Positions 18,100-27,682 of a DNA stretch of 64,000 nt are shown here, one piece after another. The stretch comes from Lachnospiraceae bacterium (GTDB taxonomy: Bacteria; Bacillota; Clostridia; Lachnospirales; Lachnospiraceae), in the NCBI GenBank assembly GCA_024403415.1, contig JAKSRY010000003.1, positions 84,858 to 148,857 of the forward strand. Reading direction: 5' to 3'. Within the stretch, counting starts at the first letter, position 1. Every line of letters starts with the position of its first letter. The notes below the pieces were generated by a model that saw nothing but the letters and a program-made list of their open reading frames with translations, was not told the DNA's origin and did no database searches. The translations under genes were made by a program, and so were the position numbers.

Positions 18100-19491
18100 C
18101 TATTTTCTAAGTCCTTTCGGATAATGATTCTTAACTATTCCATCCGATACCTTCCCCCAGCCAACAGAATAGCCGTCAAGGTTCAGAAGATTCCAGCCTT
18201 TATTCCCCTCCTTCTGAAGAGTCTCACCTTTTCTGTATTTCAGTGTTTCTTCAAAAGAAAGATTTACATTGTTTATACAATCTTCAGGATTAAGGTAAAG
18301 AGCCAGGGAAAATGAAGGCTCAAATCTGCCCTTTTTAAGTGTACCCAAATGAAGTCCCGAACGCAACACTTTTATACCATCAAGCGCGGGCATATTATCC
18401 GGAATCAGATAAAGTTCATCCTTAAATAACAGATACCTTTTGCCTTCTTCATTAAGTTTTTTAAGTCCTGCCTCAGTCATAAGCGAACTCTTAAACCCAT
18501 ACCAGTCCGATAACATTTTTTTATCAACACCAATATTATTCTTCCTGCTGTTATCTTTCTTATTATGACCATTCTTACTGCTATGTCTGCCATTACTGTC
18601 ATTTATTTCGTAATCGTCTCCTGCACCGGAAACTGTATTTTTATCAAAAACAGCAAAAAAATGACCTTCCCCTCTGTCTTTATGAGGCCATAAACGCCTT
18701 GAAAAAACAAGCTTCATATCCGGAAAGTTATCTGTTACATACTCAGCATTTTTCTCATTTTCATTTTCGGAAAATGTACAGGTTGAATATACCAGCCTTC
18801 CGCCCGGTTTCAGCATTTTAAGTGCTTCATCCAGAATATCCTGCTGCCGTTTTGCACACATCAGAACATTATCCTCGCTCCACTCATCTATAGCTTCGCT
18901 GTTCTTTCGAAACATACCTTCACCCGAACAGGGAGCATCTACAAGAATCCTGTCAAAGATCTGACCCAGTTTGTCAGAAAGGCGCTCCGGTAATTCCGAA
19001 ACCACAATTGCATTGGCTATTCCAAGCCTTTCGATATTTTCGGATAAAATTCCTGCTCTTGCTGCAACCGGTTCATTAGAGACAAGCATTCCTTCACCTT
19101 TTAATTTCACAGCAATCTGAGTACTTTTTCCTCCCGGGGCCGCACACAAATCAAGTACCACATCACCGGGCTTCACATCAAGATACTCGACAGGTGACAT
19201 TGCAGAAGGTTCCTGTATATAATATAGTCCTGCCCAGTGATACGGATGTTTGCCCGGTGAATAATCTGTATCCTGCGTATCAAAATAAAAACCATCCTCG
19301 CACCATTCAACCCGATTTTCTTCCGTGATATTCCATATATTTAATTTAAGAAAATCTTCTTTACTGATTTTTAAGCTGTTAATCCTGAGCGCTTTATAAT
19401 CATTCTTCTCAAAGGCTTCAAGAAACGCCTCATATTCATCTCCTAGGCTTCTTTTCATTCTGTTTTCAAATTCTATAGGAAGATTAGTCAT
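18100..19491 (-). CDS. RsmF-type rRNA cytosine-C5 methyltransferase
   Basis: 463 residues, RsmB/RsmF (NOL1/NOP2/Sun) family, SAM-dependent. SAM-binding segment CAAPGGKSTQ, motif IV DAPCSGEGMF, and second catalytic Cys in STCTFSENENE. A C-terminal PUA-like region (RsmF_methylt-type) follows after a Asn/Ser/Lys-rich linker at about 300-330. The ATG at 19491 fits the family start (NLPIEFENRM); the frame is open to 19557 but without a good site. Confidence 0.9.
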   Translation of the reverse strand: MTNLPIEFENRMKRSLGDEYEAFLEAFEKNDYKALRINSLKISKEDFLKLNIWNITEENRVEWCEDGFYFDTQDTDYSPGKHPYHWAGLYYIQEPSAMSPVEYLDVKPGDVVLDLCAAPGGKSTQIAVKLKGEGMLVSNEPVAARAGILSENIERLGIANAIVVSELPERLSDKLGQIFDRILVDAPCSGEGMFRKNSEAIDEWSEDNVLMCAKRQQDILDEALKMLKPGGRLVYSTCTFSENENEKNAEYVTDNFPDMKLVFSRRLWPHKDRGEGHFFAVFDKNTVSGAGDDYEINDSNGRHSSKNGHNKKDNSRKNNIGVDKKMLSDWYGFKSSLMTEAGLKKLNEEGKRYLLFKDELYLIPDNMPALDGIKVLRSGLHLGTLKKGRFEPSFSLALYLNPEDCINNVNLSFEETLKYRKGETLQKEGNKGWNLLNLDGYSVGWGKVSDGIVKNHYPKGLRK

Positions 19492-19782
19492 AATTGATAT
19501 TCTTCTGCTCCTCAAAGTACATTTCGTCTTCGTTCTTAATTTGTCCGTATGTTGCATCTATACCTGTGCTGATTCAATGTTAACATATCGCCGATAATTA
19601 ACCAACAGGCTGACTTGCATTCTATATTTGTTGAATCAATCTTCTCCGTGCAATAACAATATATTACTCACACTTTTTCTGCATTTTTCGCGATAAAATC
19701 ATTGTTTCGACATCAAAAACGGAGTATTATAAAAATATATTGCTGAAATATAATATTTGCACAGAATATAAAGGACATGATT

Positions 19783-20751
19783 ATGGGAAGAAAACCAAAA
19801 ACAGATAAAAACGAAAGCTTAACAGCCGTATCAGCCCCTCAGTTACCTGATATTGCTTCTGATTACCAGGTTAATGTTGCGTTCATAGAACTGGCTCAGC
19901 TTCAAATGCACAGTGTAGAATGGAAATGGCACCCTGAAGTCGAATTCATTATTGTCAATCACGGGAGCATTAATTTTCTGACTACCGATTCCAGTGAGGT
20001 GCTAAATGCCGGACAGGGAATTGTTATCAATTCAAACATCATGCATTCCATTAAGCCCGCAACTGATGATTATAACTGCAGTTTTTATTCTGTAACTTTC
20101 CATCCCGACTTTGTTTTCAACTCAAAGGATAATTCCTTATATCAAAAATATATACTCCCGGTTGAATCTCCATCTGTCTTTAAATATATAAAGCTTGAAG
20201 ACGAAAACAGGCAGCACGAAAATCTGCTTGAATATATAAATGAAATTATAGCGGATAACCTTATCAAAAAAAGAGGCTACGAACTAACCACAAAGGCAAA
20301 ATTGTGTTTATTAACCGTCAGCCTCCTTGACTACATAACAAAATCTGTAACTTCTCCAAAGCTTAGCAGACTTGAAGTTGCTGATGGTGTACGTGCAAAG
20401 GAAATAATAACTTATATTCAGCAAAACTATTTCAGAAAGATTACTCTGGATGAGCTTGCCGAACAGGTGAACATATCCAAAAGTGAATGCTGCCGTTGCT
20501 TTAAGCGTGCACTCAACATTACACCTATCGAGTATCTTATGAAGTACAGGATTTCAAAAGCTGCTGCACTTATTCAAAACGGTGATCCCAAAAACAGATT
20601 TTTTGCCGATCTTTCCGTCAAAGTAGGCTTTAATAATGCAAGTTACTTCAATAAGCTTTTCCGACAGTATGTCGGTTGTACTCCTACCGAATATCGAAAT
20701 CAGCTTAAGAAGGGCCTTATTTATGATCCTTTTAAGGATATGTCCGTCTAA
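19783..20751 (+). CDS. AraC-family transcriptional regulator
   Basis: 322 residues. N-terminal cupin-like sensor (HPEVEFIIVNHGSI region), C-terminal two helix-turn-helix motifs (about 215-315; ITLDELAEQVNISKSECCRCFK and the signature VGFNNASYFNKLFRQYVGCTPTEYR). One of the few plus-strand genes. ATG 19783 is 8 nt after AAGGAC; the ATG two codons earlier is too close. Divergent from rsmF-like and convergent (1 bp gap) with the T7SS lipase gene. Target unknown. Confidence 0.88.
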   Translation: MGRKPKTDKNESLTAVSAPQLPDIASDYQVNVAFIELAQLQMHSVEWKWHPEVEFIIVNHGSINFLTTDSSEVLNAGQGIVINSNIMHSIKPATDDYNCSFYSVTFHPDFVFNSKDNSLYQKYILPVESPSVFKYIKLEDENRQHENLLEYINEIIADNLIKKRGYELTTKAKLCLLTVSLLDYITKSVTSPKLSRLEVADGVRAKEIITYIQQNYFRKITLDELAEQVNISKSECCRCFKRALNITPIEYLMKYRISKAAALIQNGDPKNRFFADLSVKVGFNNASYFNKLFRQYVGCTPTEYRNQLKKGLIYDPFKDMSV

Positions 20752-20752
20752 A

Positions 20753-22135
20753 TCAGGCAAGCTCCATTGAAAGATTGTCAAAAGATTTGTAAGCAGATGC
20801 TGCTTCAAGCTCCAGATTAATCAAACTTCGAAGATCCATGGATATTCGTTTTATATTTCGTACACTGTTCCCTATCTGCTGTGATCTGTATGTTTTTTGA
20901 TTATATGACAGAGGAACTCCTTCAGACAGATCAGCTATTGTCCTCGCCTCCATTTCTATGTTTTTTAATTCGCTTATATGCTGATGCGCAAGTTCATAAA
21001 GAGCATTGTAGTTGACTCTGACAAATACCGAACTGCTCATTCTTTGGTCAAAACTCTTTTTCTTCAAAAAATCAGATAGCAGTTCGAGCCCACCATTTTT
21101 CCCAACTGTCCCAACTATAGCTGATACACCATATACCAGAAATTCGTAATAATCTGACAGTCCGGCTTTTTCTCCATTAATTCCGATCTTTCTGCCGCCA
21201 TTCAATTTTTCGATACTTTGCATCAGTGAGAAGGCTACCCCATCCCTTTTATCACAGGGCAGCTGCATCAGTTCATCAGACAAAGCCTCAATAAAATCTC
21301 CAAATTCTCCTCGTTTAAGGGCATATGCATTCCGTTTTGCATTATATGTTGTGTACAGTTCCCCATCATCGCCCAAAGTGTTACCGGCATACATGGCCGT
21401 AAGATCATGATAATTTGCAAAATCTGTCGGAGAACCGCCTGTTTTTACATAACTTATATGCGATGCAAGTATTATTCCGCACCCTAGGGGACTTACAAAA
21501 TCATTTTCTCCGTTTATCCCATATATTTTATCTACTCTCTCGCTGTATTCCTTTTTTGAATATCTTTCCTTCCACTCCTTTACTGCCGTATCTGAATGTC
21601 CCTGGCCATCAACTGAATAACAGGCATCGATGATTTTGTAGTTGTCTGATTCCATGGTAATATACTGAACCTTGTTTCCTCCCTTTGAGTGACCGCTTAT
21701 ATATACCGTATCTTTTTCGGTCAGTTTCAGTTTATTCACAACTTTATCAAAATAGTTCAATGCCTGCTTCTGCTGTGTTGTGCCATTAACCGTCATTCCT
21801 ATACCATTATCAGGCCACTCTCCGTCAGCAGTCCCTCTGAATACTATATATGTGTTGTTATTCTCTGCATTAACAAATGCAACTGCGTTTGTCCCATCGT
21901 TATATCCCATATTGCGGGATTGCATGCATATTTTCAGTTCTCCAACCTGAGGATTTTCGACTGCTTGAGCCAGAATGGTATATTCTCTATAATATGCATC
22001 CTTGACATCTATATGATTTGGCATATCTTTTATTATTTCACCTAAGGTCATGTTGTCTTTTGCATATTTGTAATCGGTATACATATAAAGGTCAAGCAGC
22101 ATACTCACTTCCGCTTCTGATAATATTTCAGACAT
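20753..22135 (-). CDS. Mbeg1-like (DUF2974) lipase/hydrolase, candidate T7SS effector
   Basis: 460 residues. Alpha/beta-hydrolase of the DUF2974 type at about residues 1-340: oxyanion region YIVFRGTADG, nucleophile elbow SGHSKGG (Ser150), then a likely acid (GENDFVSP) and a His (NYHD). Residues about 355-460 are predicted helical with heptad-like spacing, resembling a WXG/LXG-type T7SS targeting helical hairpin. It is the last gene of the T7SS operon, 19 bp after a WXG100 gene. No signal peptide. The toxin-first, targeting-last order resembles the staphylococcal lipase toxin TslA. No obvious immunity gene adjoins it. Confidence 0.75.
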   Translation of the reverse strand: MSEILSEAEVSMLLDLYMYTDYKYAKDNMTLGEIIKDMPNHIDVKDAYYREYTILAQAVENPQVGELKICMQSRNMGYNDGTNAVAFVNAENNNTYIVFRGTADGEWPDNGIGMTVNGTTQQKQALNYFDKVVNKLKLTEKDTVYISGHSKGGNKVQYITMESDNYKIIDACYSVDGQGHSDTAVKEWKERYSKKEYSERVDKIYGINGENDFVSPLGCGIILASHISYVKTGGSPTDFANYHDLTAMYAGNTLGDDGELYTTYNAKRNAYALKRGEFGDFIEALSDELMQLPCDKRDGVAFSLMQSIEKLNGGRKIGINGEKAGLSDYYEFLVYGVSAIVGTVGKNGGLELLSDFLKKKSFDQRMSSSVFVRVNYNALYELAHQHISELKNIEMEARTIADLSEGVPLSYNQKTYRSQQIGNSVRNIKRISMDLRSLINLELEAASAYKSFDNLSMELA

Positions 22136-22154
22136 ATTTATTCATCACCCAAAC

Positions 22155-22469
22155 TTAAGACACAACGTTGCTTTCAAGATTCTGTCCGCTTTCCATATTA
22201 ACATTCTCGGTTTCCTGATAATTCCGTGCCATTTCGGAAAGGTCTTTTGAATGCTCTTCCACCATTCTGTACAATTTATCCATATCCGCCTGCAGCATGC
22301 TGAACTTACTGTTATATGCTCCCTGTGCTTCTCCCTGCCAGAACGATCTCATTCCATTAACAATTTCCATCATCTGTCTTGTAAGATTATTCATCTCAAC
22401 TCCCATACTTCCGAATTCTTCCGATGATGACAGAAGTTTTTCCGGTGTAACCTTTAATAATCCGTCCAT
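22155..22469 (-). CDS. WXG100-family protein
   Basis: 104 residues, two-helix hairpin with canonical FWQGEAQGAY (WxG) at the turn. ESX-type substrate or chaperone of the T7SS. ATG 22469 is 7 nt from AAGGAG; the ATG two codons upstream is too near. Second of two clear WXG100 proteins just upstream of the lipase, likely its targeting partner. Confidence 0.9.
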   Translation of the reverse strand: MDGLLKVTPEKLLSSSEEFGSMGVEMNNLTRQMMEIVNGMRSFWQGEAQGAYNSKFSMLQADMDKLYRMVEEHSKDLSEMARNYQETENVNMESGQNLESNVVS

Positions 22470-22487
22470 AAGCATCTCCTTTTCATA

Positions 22488-22787
22488 TTAATAGCTTCTT
22501 GATGAAGCAAGTTCAGTCGCGCGTCGTTCAGCCTCCTCATAGCGAACGGCTATTTCATACAGAGTCAGCGCATACTTTTCTATCAGATTTGTAAAAAGAT
22601 CTACCTGTGATTTATCTCTGACAAATTCACGATGAAATGCAGACTTTGCTTCACCTTCCCACATCGAGCACAGTGACTGCTCCATATTTTCCAATTCCGC
22701 AAATCTTGACTTATACTGCTGATTCAGTTCCTTTAATAAATCAGCCCTGTTCTTTACCTGAACAGATGTTACTTCAAAAAAACTCAT
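22488..22787 (-). CDS. WXG100-family protein
   Basis: 99 residues, helix-turn-helix hairpin with MWEGEAKSAF (WxG) at the turn and a Y...E motif near the C-terminus (AVRYEEAE), reminiscent of the YxxxD/E secretion signal of ESX proteins. Strong GGAGG site before ATG 22787. Confidence 0.88.
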   Translation of the reverse strand: MSFFEVTSVQVKNRADLLKELNQQYKSRFAELENMEQSLCSMWEGEAKSAFHREFVRDKSQVDLFTNLIEKYALTLYEIAVRYEEAERRATELASSRSY

Positions 22788-22839
22788 AATAAACCTCCAT
22801 CTTTTTATTTTTGTGAAACAGTCCCGAACCATGAATAAA

Positions 22840-23130
22840 TCAGGTTATAAGCATTCTGTTTCTTCCCTCAACCTCTTTCAGACTGCTTGCCGCATTTTCG
22901 ATATCTCCGGCATATTTACCTACCATTCTGATTTCCTCGGTCATGTTTTCATTACAGCGCAACACTCTTTGAAAAATTTCAGAAGCTTTATTGGATTCCC
23001 ATATTTTATTCAATCCCTTAAAGCCTTCATCCGAACGCTGTTTTGTGATTTTTTCGATACAGCCGACGCTTTTTCGTAATCCTTCAACGACACTGCCGAT
23101 CTTTTCAAAGTAAGCCTCAATCGATTCCAT
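22840..23130 (-). CDS. small helical T7SS-locus protein, unrecognised
   Basis: 96 residues, all-helical by composition, with a central KIWESNKASEIFQR; the Trp and A/S pattern recalls a WXG hairpin but has WES rather than WxG. Starts 14 bp inside the preceding gene (AGGAG, 8 nt from ATG 23130). Probably an Esx-like or Lap-like partner; no family I can name. Confidence 0.65.
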   Translation of the reverse strand: MESIEAYFEKIGSVVEGLRKSVGCIEKITKQRSDEGFKGLNKIWESNKASEIFQRVLRCNENMTEEIRMVGKYAGDIENAASSLKEVEGRNRMLIT

Positions 23131-23407
23131 CCAGGTTACTCCTCTCTGCGTTTTCATATACCCTGGCTATGTCAGACAGTTTAATAATATGCATGTTCAT
23201 TCGTGAAAAAACCTCCTTTGCTTCAGTCAAAGCTGAATTACTTTTATTTTTAATTTTGTATACTCCCTGGCAAACCAGAAAACTGTCTGTTTTTGCAATA
23301 CCTTCTGCCATTGAATTCACCGCGTTATACGCTCTGTTAAGTATCCTTGATAATTCTCCCTGCATTTTGTAAATTGCAGCAGTATCAACCTTCATATATG
23401 TATCCAT
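23117..23407 (-). CDS. small helical T7SS-locus protein, unrecognised
   Basis: 96 residues, predominantly helical. Central GVYKIKNKSNSALTEAKEVF lacks a WxG but occupies the place where the hairpin turn would be. The C-terminal ARVYENAE resembles the YxxxE end of Esx proteins. ATG 23407 follows GGAGGTGGAG. Overlaps the next gene by 14 bp. Confidence 0.62.
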   Translation of the reverse strand: MDTYMKVDTAAIYKMQGELSRILNRAYNAVNSMAEGIAKTDSFLVCQGVYKIKNKSNSALTEAKEVFSRMNMHIIKLSDIARVYENAERSNLDGID

Positions 23408-23433
23408 CCACTCCACCTCCATCTTTAATATAT

Positions 23434-23703
23434 TCAGAAGTCGTCTACCTTCTTATGAACTCTTTCCAATTCCGTTCCTATTCTGTCGAGTCCAACCGCA
23501 CAGTCGGAAAAAATTCCGATAACATCCATAATTTCCGAAAGAAGTGAATTGGTTTCAATAATCCATAGTTTTCGAGCATCGTCTACCCACAGGTCTCCCT
23601 GCGATAGCGACATCTCCCTTATTCTTCGCAATGCATCAACTGTGATTGTAAGATTGTCCTCTATGGATTCCATATTATTTCTAAAACCGGCGCCATCAGC
23701 CAT
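23434..23703 (-). CDS. small WXG100-like protein, divergent
   Basis: 89 residues, helical. SLSQGDLWVDDARKLW at the middle could be a degenerate W-x-G turn. Follows YukD by 24 bp. ATG 23703 has AAGGAAT 5-6 nt upstream. Likely another secreted or structural Esx-like component; certainty is limited. Confidence 0.62.
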   Translation of the reverse strand: MADGAGFRNNMESIEDNLTITVDALRRIREMSLSQGDLWVDDARKLWIIETNSLLSEIMDVIGIFSDCAVGLDRIGTELERVHKKVDDF

Positions 23704-23727
23704 AACTATTCCTTCCATTCAATACAC

Positions 23728-23970
23728 CTATATAAGAATCAGCCTGTCACCATTTATAATTCCAAGAAGGGACAAAGATATATCTTCTCTCAAAAACATA
23801 CCTTTTCTAAAAGAAAACAATTCCCTTATCTCTGTTCTAAAATTCACCTTTCTCCTGTTTTCTATCATCTTCTCAATCTTTTCCCTGAAATCAGTTAATG
23901 TTATATTTTCATCAACCTCAAAATCAAAAGCCTCATCCAATGGTGGAACCATTACATCAATCATAATCAT
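23728..23970 (-). CDS. esaB: YukD/EsaB ubiquitin-like T7SS protein
   Basis: 80 residues, beta-grasp. Pattern DVMVPP....DFEVDENITLTDF and the C-terminal LIINGDRLILI-type ending match the YukD family. Cytosolic T7SSb component needed for secretion in bacilli and staphylococci. ATG 23970 overlaps the essC stop by 14 bp and is 9 nt behind GGGAGG. Confidence 0.85.
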   Translation of the reverse strand: MIMIDVMVPPLDEAFDFEVDENITLTDFREKIEKMIENRRKVNFRTEIRELFSFRKGMFLREDISLSLLGIINGDRLILI

Positions 23971-26900
23971 CTGTATCTTCCTCCCTATTATCCTTTGGTA
24001 TTTTAATTACTAATGTTTTTTCTACACCTTTTATTCTCAGATAGCCCGTTCCCTTTGGAACAGGAATACTGCTTTCAGCATATCCTATATCCTTAAAATC
24101 AATATTTCTCTGACCCGAAAGCATCCCCCCTATACAAAGCCCCTGACCATTTTGGGAAAGTGCCTTGTACAGCTTCATGGAAGAAATATCAAAACTAACC
24201 TCGTTCATCATTCCGACAACCAGAATTCCCCGCTTTCTCTTTTGGGCGATATTCAGAAGCTGTCTGTTAAATTCTGAGTCTTCAAAGTCCTCCAGGATTG
24301 ATATATCATCAATCAATATCACCTCTTTTGTATTGTTCCGACATTCAAAAATATCCGGTTGTCCATAAACATTATTTATATCTGTCTTAGTGCGATAATG
24401 ATGTATTCCTTCATCCTGTATTCCGGCACACAGTTCAAAAGTCTTTTCAATGATATTCATATATTCAGTCAGCGCATTCTCGGCATCTGTTGAAATGACG
24501 AATGTGTCATTTTCTTTCAGTCGGACACCTCTCACGTATCCGCTTTTCATTGAATAACCCAGAGGTAAAAAGATATCTTCATATTCATCATCTTTGTTGG
24601 ATTTTTTATTTTTTTGAACACCTCTATTCATATCACTGAACAGTCTTTCAACTGTGATTAATTCCGGAATCACAGGTATTTTATTAATCTCCAGCATGTG
24701 CTCATTACCTTTTGGGAAATATTCCTCCATTTCAGAAATCGAATCCACATTCTCAAATATCTGACATTCACAGACTGTATCCTCCACCTTATACAGGCAT
24801 CTTCCCGGAGTATTCTTTTTGATTTCTGCCGTAATCCGATAACTTCTCAACATATCTCCATAATGAAATTTATCGTTCATTTCAAAGGATATTGATGATC
24901 TGAATTTACTAAAAAATTTTGGACTTAATTCCCCAGGAGTTGTTAATGTAGCGAGAAGATATATTTTTTTAGACAATCCAACATTTAAGAGGTTTATAAA
25001 TATATCTGTTCTTTCTTCATCGAGCATTTTAATAAATCCCGGCAGATTATCGATAAATATAAAAATCGGGTATTTTATGTCTTCTTTAGATATAAGAATT
25101 TTCTTCAGATGGTAAAAGAATATGTTCATATCATCCGCATTTTTGACCAGTCCCATCGCTCTTGGGACTACACATGATTCCATAAGTTTTCCTGCGGATA
25201 TGTCTATCAGTATCACCCCACCATGAAGACTTACAACATCAGCCAGATTGCAGAGCAGTTTCGTTTTACCGCTTCCACTGTTTCCTCCGATTATCAGGTT
25301 TCCATCCTTTATGGGCTCGTAAAAAATATATCCCTGCTTCCTTTCAGCCGGGTTATCATAAAGACCCATGGGGTATTTATATTGGTTTACATAACTTGCA
25401 TATTCTTTAACACCGCAGAATACTTTGGTATCAATATTTGTATTTAGAACCAGGTTATCGCCTTCAAAACTTTTGTTTCCAATAGCTTCATATTTGTCTG
25501 AAATAATCAAAGATATGTTATCGTCCAGTTCTTCCATCCACAAAGAATCAGAGCCCTTCAGACCGATATCATCTGCATAATCATTAATGAAATCGACCAT
25601 AATTTCAGTCAGAAGTCGCGAGTTAATATCATAAACAGGTTCCTTAGTCTTTTGCTTTTCGCCCGTCTCGTCAATCATTGCAACTTCACGTTCTTTGCAT
25701 CCTTCTGCATATTTGCCGCCGCAATATGCCGTCTTAAACTTTTGAAAAAACTCATTATTTCCAATCTGAAGATAACAGTCTCCGGGATTTGTAAGATAAG
25801 CCGCTTCCCTTCGGCCAAGCATATCCATACTATCCTGTCGGTCCTGGACCTTGAGGCATAGTCTGAAATTGGTATTTGCCCTAATCTTGTCATCTACTAC
25901 TCCCGCAGGCTTTTGAGTTGCGAGTACAAGATGAATTCCAAGCGACCTTCCGACTGCTGCCAGCGAAATTATCTGTTTCATAAATTCCGGTTCTTCTTTC
26001 TTCAGTTCCGCAAATTCATCAATTATCAGCAATAGATGAGGTATAGATTCTTTTGCGATTCCTTTCCTGTGCAATTGCATATAATCATCAATATGATTAA
26101 CCCCATATTGTGAAAATAACATCTGCCTTCGCTTATTTTCCGAAGCTATTGCAAGAAGACTCCTGTTTATTCTGTTTCCTGAAAGATTTGAAATGCACCC
26201 GACACAATGCCTAAGTTTTGAAATATGATTACCGGTCCCTCCTCCCTTATAGTCAATCAGAAAAAAATTGACATCTTCCGGCGAAAAAGATAGGCACAGA
26301 CTTATTAGATAACTTTGAATTAATTCACTTTTTCCCGACCCTGTTGTCCCTGCAACCAGTCCATGCGGACCATGGAATTTTTCGTGGACATCAAGATATA
26401 TTTTTTCTTTATTCTGAAGAACTCCAATCGGAACCTTAATCCGTTTACATGGATCGTTTTCTTTCCACATTTTTTCTATTGGAATATCAGCTATGCTCTC
26501 TGCATTATACAGATTGAGAATGTCGACTTTAGCAGGCAATTTTTCACTGTTGCTACCGATATCAATAAGAAATCCCGCAAGTGTACGTGAATAGCTGTCT
26601 GCTTCTTTAAAATCAATGCGTTCATTCGAATCTTCCTCCTGAATCCGTATAACCTTTTGTATGCATGCCGGCATCTCCTTTTCCTGCTTTAGGAAAACCG
26701 TTGAAAGATTTCCTGTACCGGCATTACCTGTCATTTTCTGATATATGGTTTCTTCTTTTATATGTTTATCATCCAGAATAAATGCTATTACCGGCTCTGT
26801 TCTTTCGGATTCATCATTATCAAAATCCGGAAGCAGTTTTCTTATCGATTCCGGAGAACCAAACAAATACCTTCGCCCTGTAACCCTGTCAAAAAGATGC

Positions 26901-27682
26901 GGTAAAAACTTTACTGCCCGAATCATATTCTTTTGAGTTTTATTTGATTCATCATAAAATATGGCTATTGATATATCCTTATAATGAATGGATGCTGATA
27001 TTTTAACTAACAGTCCAAGAATGTATTCGTAATCCACCAGTTCCACTCCTGTCGGAACGACATTTATATATTTGTATGATAAAAAATCAACGCCTATGGG
27101 CACCTTGGAAATACATTGGTATTTAGCAACCAGTTCCTTTGCAGTCAGCGTCTCTTTCGTAGGAAACATCTCATTAACAGTTGAGTCCAAAGTCACTTTC
27201 ATTTGGAAAGGAATAGTTCCGATTCCTGTTCGGACATAGCCAAAATCACTGTCCGTCCTGTATCTTTTCCAAACAGAATATTCATTGAGTGTCTTTACAA
27301 TTTCTCTTGCCGAAGGATAATGTTCCAACAAATATTTGCGGTTCTCTTTGGCACAGTCATTAAGATACTCATCTGTCTGACTTATATACAGCTCATACTC
27401 TCTGTTCTTAGCTTCAAGTTTCTTCCGGTAACTCCTGCTCTTAAAAGAGCGGTTTACTATTATCCAAATGACTCCAAAGAAGCATCCGGTTCCTCCCGTA
27501 ATCAATGATAAGTACATATATCCCGACGAGTTCTGTCCGTAAAATCGTCCTGCGAGCAAAGCCATAAGAAGAATAGGCACCATCATAGTCATGGCAGGGC
27601 CGACTGACAGAATAAAAGGAGTTTTCTCAGGTTCCGGCAGTTCCTTAGGAAGAAGAATCTTATATTCTTCTGTATGTAACAT
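23957..27682 (-). CDS. essC: EssC, T7SSb FtsK/SpoIIIE-type secretion ATPase
   Basis: 1241 residues. Two membrane segments (about 19-43 and 53-77), a regulatory region, then ATPase 1 with Walker A GTTGSGKS (about 445-452) and Walker B LLIIDE (about 551-556), including the diagnostic LATQKPAGVVDD and KVQDRQDS. ATPase 2 has an intact P-loop NSGSGKT (about 801-807) and FIFIDN. The last domain is degenerate. Start ATG 27682 overlaps the FHA gene stop (TGATG) and has AGGAGG 5 nt upstream; the frame is open to 27766 but that is inside the FHA gene. Unlike staphylococcal EssC, the N-terminal FHA part is a separate protein. Confidence 0.95.
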   Translation of the reverse strand: MLHTEEYKILLPKELPEPEKTPFILSVGPAMTMMVPILLMALLAGRFYGQNSSGYMYLSLITGGTGCFFGVIWIIVNRSFKSRSYRKKLEAKNREYELYISQTDEYLNDCAKENRKYLLEHYPSAREIVKTLNEYSVWKRYRTDSDFGYVRTGIGTIPFQMKVTLDSTVNEMFPTKETLTAKELVAKYQCISKVPIGVDFLSYKYINVVPTGVELVDYEYILGLLVKISASIHYKDISIAIFYDESNKTQKNMIRAVKFLPHLFDRVTGRRYLFGSPESIRKLLPDFDNDESERTEPVIAFILDDKHIKEETIYQKMTGNAGTGNLSTVFLKQEKEMPACIQKVIRIQEEDSNERIDFKEADSYSRTLAGFLIDIGSNSEKLPAKVDILNLYNAESIADIPIEKMWKENDPCKRIKVPIGVLQNKEKIYLDVHEKFHGPHGLVAGTTGSGKSELIQSYLISLCLSFSPEDVNFFLIDYKGGGTGNHISKLRHCVGCISNLSGNRINRSLLAIASENKRRQMLFSQYGVNHIDDYMQLHRKGIAKESIPHLLLIIDEFAELKKEEPEFMKQIISLAAVGRSLGIHLVLATQKPAGVVDDKIRANTNFRLCLKVQDRQDSMDMLGRREAAYLTNPGDCYLQIGNNEFFQKFKTAYCGGKYAEGCKEREVAMIDETGEKQKTKEPVYDINSRLLTEIMVDFINDYADDIGLKGSDSLWMEELDDNISLIISDKYEAIGNKSFEGDNLVLNTNIDTKVFCGVKEYASYVNQYKYPMGLYDNPAERKQGYIFYEPIKDGNLIIGGNSGSGKTKLLCNLADVVSLHGGVILIDISAGKLMESCVVPRAMGLVKNADDMNIFFYHLKKILISKEDIKYPIFIFIDNLPGFIKMLDEERTDIFINLLNVGLSKKIYLLATLTTPGELSPKFFSKFRSSISFEMNDKFHYGDMLRSYRITAEIKKNTPGRCLYKVEDTVCECQIFENVDSISEMEEYFPKGNEHMLEINKIPVIPELITVERLFSDMNRGVQKNKKSNKDDEYEDIFLPLGYSMKSGYVRGVRLKENDTFVISTDAENALTEYMNIIEKTFELCAGIQDEGIHHYRTKTDINNVYGQPDIFECRNNTKEVILIDDISILEDFEDSEFNRQLLNIAQKRKRGILVVGMMNEVSFDISSMKLYKALSQNGQGLCIGGMLSGQRNIDFKDIGYAESSIPVPKGTGYLRIKGVEKTLVIKIPKDNREEDTDDYD

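Noticed and set aside
19558-19776. Promoters for the AraC-type regulator and rsmF-like gene
   Set aside because: TATAAT-like sequences exist but without convincing -35 elements at proper spacing, so no promoter is called.
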